In this document: positions 4,692 to 6,258 of the stretch, in pieces
Layout of the letters: every line of letters starts with the position of its first letter
Numbering within the stretch: the stretch's first letter is position 1
Assembly (NCBI GenBank): GCA_001914705.1
Contig: MNDB01000066.1
Location: 1 to 6,258, forward strand
DNA: 6,258 nucleotides
Direction: 5' to 3'
Source of the DNA: Actinobacteria bacterium 13_2_20CM_68_14
GTDB taxonomy: Bacteria > Actinomycetota > Thermoleophilia > Gaiellales > Gaiellaceae
Notes under the pieces: model-generated
What the model saw: the letters and a program-made list of their open reading frames with translations, nothing else
Databases searched by the model: none
What the model was told of the DNA's origin: nothing
Made by a program: the position numbers and the translations under genes

Positions 4692-6258
4692 GGACGGTAG
4701 CCCCCTCCTGCAGCCGCCGCCGCAGGTCTCGCAAAGGCCTCGCACTCGTCACGTACGGAACCTTGTCGAAGTTGTACGCCGGTGGCGGCGAGCTCGTGTA
4801 CCACTCGAGCGTGTCCGCGACCCAAGGGTCGTGGCCGGCGCGCCGGCCGACGCGTGTCGTGCGAACCACGTTGATCAGGAAGAAGAGCGTGCCGAAGGCC
4901 ATCACGAAGGCGCCGATCGTCGAGACCAGGTTCCACGCTGCCCACCAGCCGTGATGGTTGTACGTCCACACGCGACGCGGCATCCCGAGCAACCCGAGGA
5001 AGTGCTGCGGGAAGAAGGTCAGATTGATCCCGACGAAGTAGAGCCAGAAGTTGATCTTCCCAAGGCGCTCGTCGAGGAACCGCCCGAACATCTTCGGCCA
5101 CCAGTAGTAGAAGGCCGCGAAGAGCGCGAACGCGGAGCCGCCGAAGAGCACGTAGTGCATGTGCGCGACGACGAAGTACGTGTCCGTGACCTGCCAGTCA
5201 AACGGGAAGGCGGCGAGGAAGATCCCCGAGAGGCCACCGATCGTGAAGACACCGACGGCGCCGAGCGCGAAGAGCATCGCGGAGTCGAGGATCACGTTGC
5301 CGCGCCAGGTGGTCGCGATCCAGTTGAAGATCTTGATCCCGGTCGGCACCGCGATCGCCATCGACGAAAGCATGAAGAAGATGTTGAGTCCCGTCGGCAA
5401 CCCGACCGAGAACATGTGATGGGCCCAAACGAGCATCGAGTAGAAGCCGATCGCGATCGTCGAGAAGGCGATCGCCTTGTAGCCGAAGATCGGCTTACGC
5501 GAGAAGACCGGGATTACCTCGGAGAGGATCCCGAACGCAGGCAGCACCATGATGTACACCTCGGGGTGCCCGAAGAACCAGAACATGTGCTGGTAGAGCA
5601 CGGCGCTGCCGCCCTCGCTCGGTAAGAAGAAGTGCGTTCCCGCCTTGCGGTCGAGGAGCAGCAGGGTCAGCGCCCCGGCGAGTTCTGTGACCGCAATCAG
5701 GATCAGGATCGAATAGACGTAGATCGACCAGACGAAGAGCGGAAGCCGCATCCAACCCATGCCGGGCGCGCGCATGTTGTGGATCGTGACGATGAAGTTG
5801 ATTGCGCCGAGAATCGACGAGATCGTCGTCAGGTGGATCGCCAGGATCCAGAGGTCCTGGCCGTTCCCCGGCTCGAATGCGTGCTCCGAGAGCGGCGGAT
5901 ACGAGTACCAGCCCGCGCGCGCTGCGCCGCCGCCCGAGAACCAGCTCGCATAGAGGACGATCCCGCCGAGCAGGAAGAACCAGTACGAGAGCGCGTTCAG
6001 GCGCGGGAAAGCCATGTCCCGAGCGCCGATCATCAGTGGCACGAGGAAGTTTGCGAGCCCGGCGAACACCGGCACGACGACGAGGAAGATCATCGTCGTC
6101 CCGTGCATCGTGAACATCTGGTCGTAGGTCTCGCGCGTGAAGACGTGCTCGTTCGGCCGCGCGAGCTGCGAGCGCATCAGCAGCGCGATGATCCCGCCGG
6201 CCACGAAGAAGACCAGGCTCGTGAGGATGTACATGATCCCGATCCGCTTGTGGTCGAC
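4684..6258 (-). CDS. ctaD: Cytochrome c oxidase subunit I, aa3/A1 type (5' end outside window)
   Basis: Catalytic subunit of the heme-copper terminal oxidase: it reduces O2 to water and pumps protons. The frame stays open to the window edge and reads VDHKRIGIMYILTSL, the conserved start of the first helix, so the ATG at 6234 is internal and a few N-terminal residues are missing. Numbered from that Met, the ligands are all present: H44 (heme a), H223 (CuB, cross-link partner Y227 in GHPEVY), H272/H273 (CuB), H358 (heme a3) and H360 (heme a). D73 and N80 (ARDMAFPRLN) and E225 mark the D proton channel; K301 (PTGIKIFNW) marks the K channel. These place it in the A1 class. The C-terminal HDPWVADTLEWYTSSPPPAYNF motif is typical of bacterial CtaD. 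About twelve spans in the inner membrane are expected. It heads the visible operon with ctaB; ctaC (subunit II) probably lies just beyond the right edge. Confidence 0.97.
   Translation of the reverse strand, partial: VDHKRIGIMYILTSLVFFVAGGIIALLMRSQLARPNEHVFTRETYDQMFTMHGTTMIFLVVVPVFAGLANFLVPLMIGARDMAFPRLNALSYWFFLLGGIVLYASWFSGGGAARAGWYSYPPLSEHAFEPGNGQDLWILAIHLTTISSILGAINFIVTIHNMRAPGMGWMRLPLFVWSIYVYSILILIAVTELAGALTLLLLDRKAGTHFFLPSEGGSAVLYQHMFWFFGHPEVYIMVLPAFGILSEVIPVFSRKPIFGYKAIAFSTIAIGFYSMLVWAHHMFSVGLPTGLNIFFMLSSMAIAVPTGIKIFNWIATTWRGNVILDSAMLFALGAVGVFTIGGLSGIFLAAFPFDWQVTDTYFVVAHMHYVLFGGSAFALFAAFYYWWPKMFGRFLDERLGKINFWLYFVGINLTFFPQHFLGLLGMPRRVWTYNHHGWWAAWNLVSTIGAFVMAFGTLFFLINVVRTTRVGRRAGHDPWVADTLEWYTSSPPPAYNFDKVPYVTSARPLRDLRRRLQEGATVRA
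4701..4709 (-). promoter_or_regulatory. Shine-Dalgarno for ctaB inside the ctaD tail
   Basis: On the minus strand AGGAGGGGG occupies 4709-4701, within the last codons of ctaD. It is 9 nt (from the end of the G run) to 12 nt (from AGGAGG) ahead of the GTG at 4691. This is the strongest ribosome-binding sequence in the window, and it decides the ctaB start in favour of 4691 over the upstream ATG at 4745. Confidence 0.6.

Noticed and set aside
4692..4745. Cys-rich N-terminus (C-x2-C-x3-C) of CtaB if the ATG at 4745 is used
   Set aside because: These 18 codons lie wholly inside ctaD in another frame. A Shine-Dalgarno supports the later GTG at 4691, so the Cys cluster is probably not translated as CtaB.
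4438..5625. Long plus-strand ORF of 395 codons antisense to ctaD and ctaB
   Set aside because: Charged, low-complexity translation with no domain, lying opposite unmistakable ctaD motifs; an effect of high GC reducing stop codons.

Overview
The window is GC-rich and reads as bacterial, most likely an actinobacterium of the Thermoleophilia type (Gaiellales/Solirubrobacterales) or a similar high-GC soil lineage. This placement is inferred from base composition, the DUF4349 protein, and the cytochrome oxidase gene order and protein style. No rRNA or other marker gene is present to confirm it. Nearly every base is coding. The only sizeable gap is about 144 bp, and it is occupied by a structured repeat.

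Layout, left to right. (1) At 1-894 on the plus strand is the C-terminal part of a membrane protein with a DUF4349 domain; its start lies to the left of the window. (2) It converges, with a 4-nt overlap of stop codons, on a minus-strand gene at 891-2093 for a secreted putative zinc metalloprotease (HELFH motif, calcium-loop-like DADGDGFPDY segment). (3) Positions 2131-2241 hold a dyad followed by a REP/BIME-like element. It has four copies of an 11-bp quasi-palindrome arranged as two inverted hairpin arms, with GTAG at the foot of one arm. (4) At 2238-3317 on the minus strand is a compact amidase-signature hydrolase whose stop codon lies inside the repeat. (5) At 3337-6258 on the minus strand is part of an aa3-type cytochrome c oxidase operon, transcribed right to left: ctaD (subunit I, start beyond the window), ctaB (heme O synthase with an extra four-helix, His-bearing N-terminal module), and a 57-residue single-span membrane protein that starts in an ATGA overlap with ctaB.

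How the genes work together: CtaD is the catalytic heme-copper subunit, and CtaB makes heme O, the precursor of its heme A. The small membrane protein sits where several bacteria place a short CoxF-like assembly or accessory protein. The three genes overlap and are probably translationally coupled. The amidase begins only 19 nt after the small gene and may be co-transcribed, but it has no evident role in respiration. The REP-like element behind it may mark the 3' end of this transcript. I found no CRISPR array, tRNA, rRNA, phage gene or transposase gene. The most unusual items are the REP-like element fused to the amidase stop codon, the CtaA-half-like extension on CtaB, and the small overlapping ORF.
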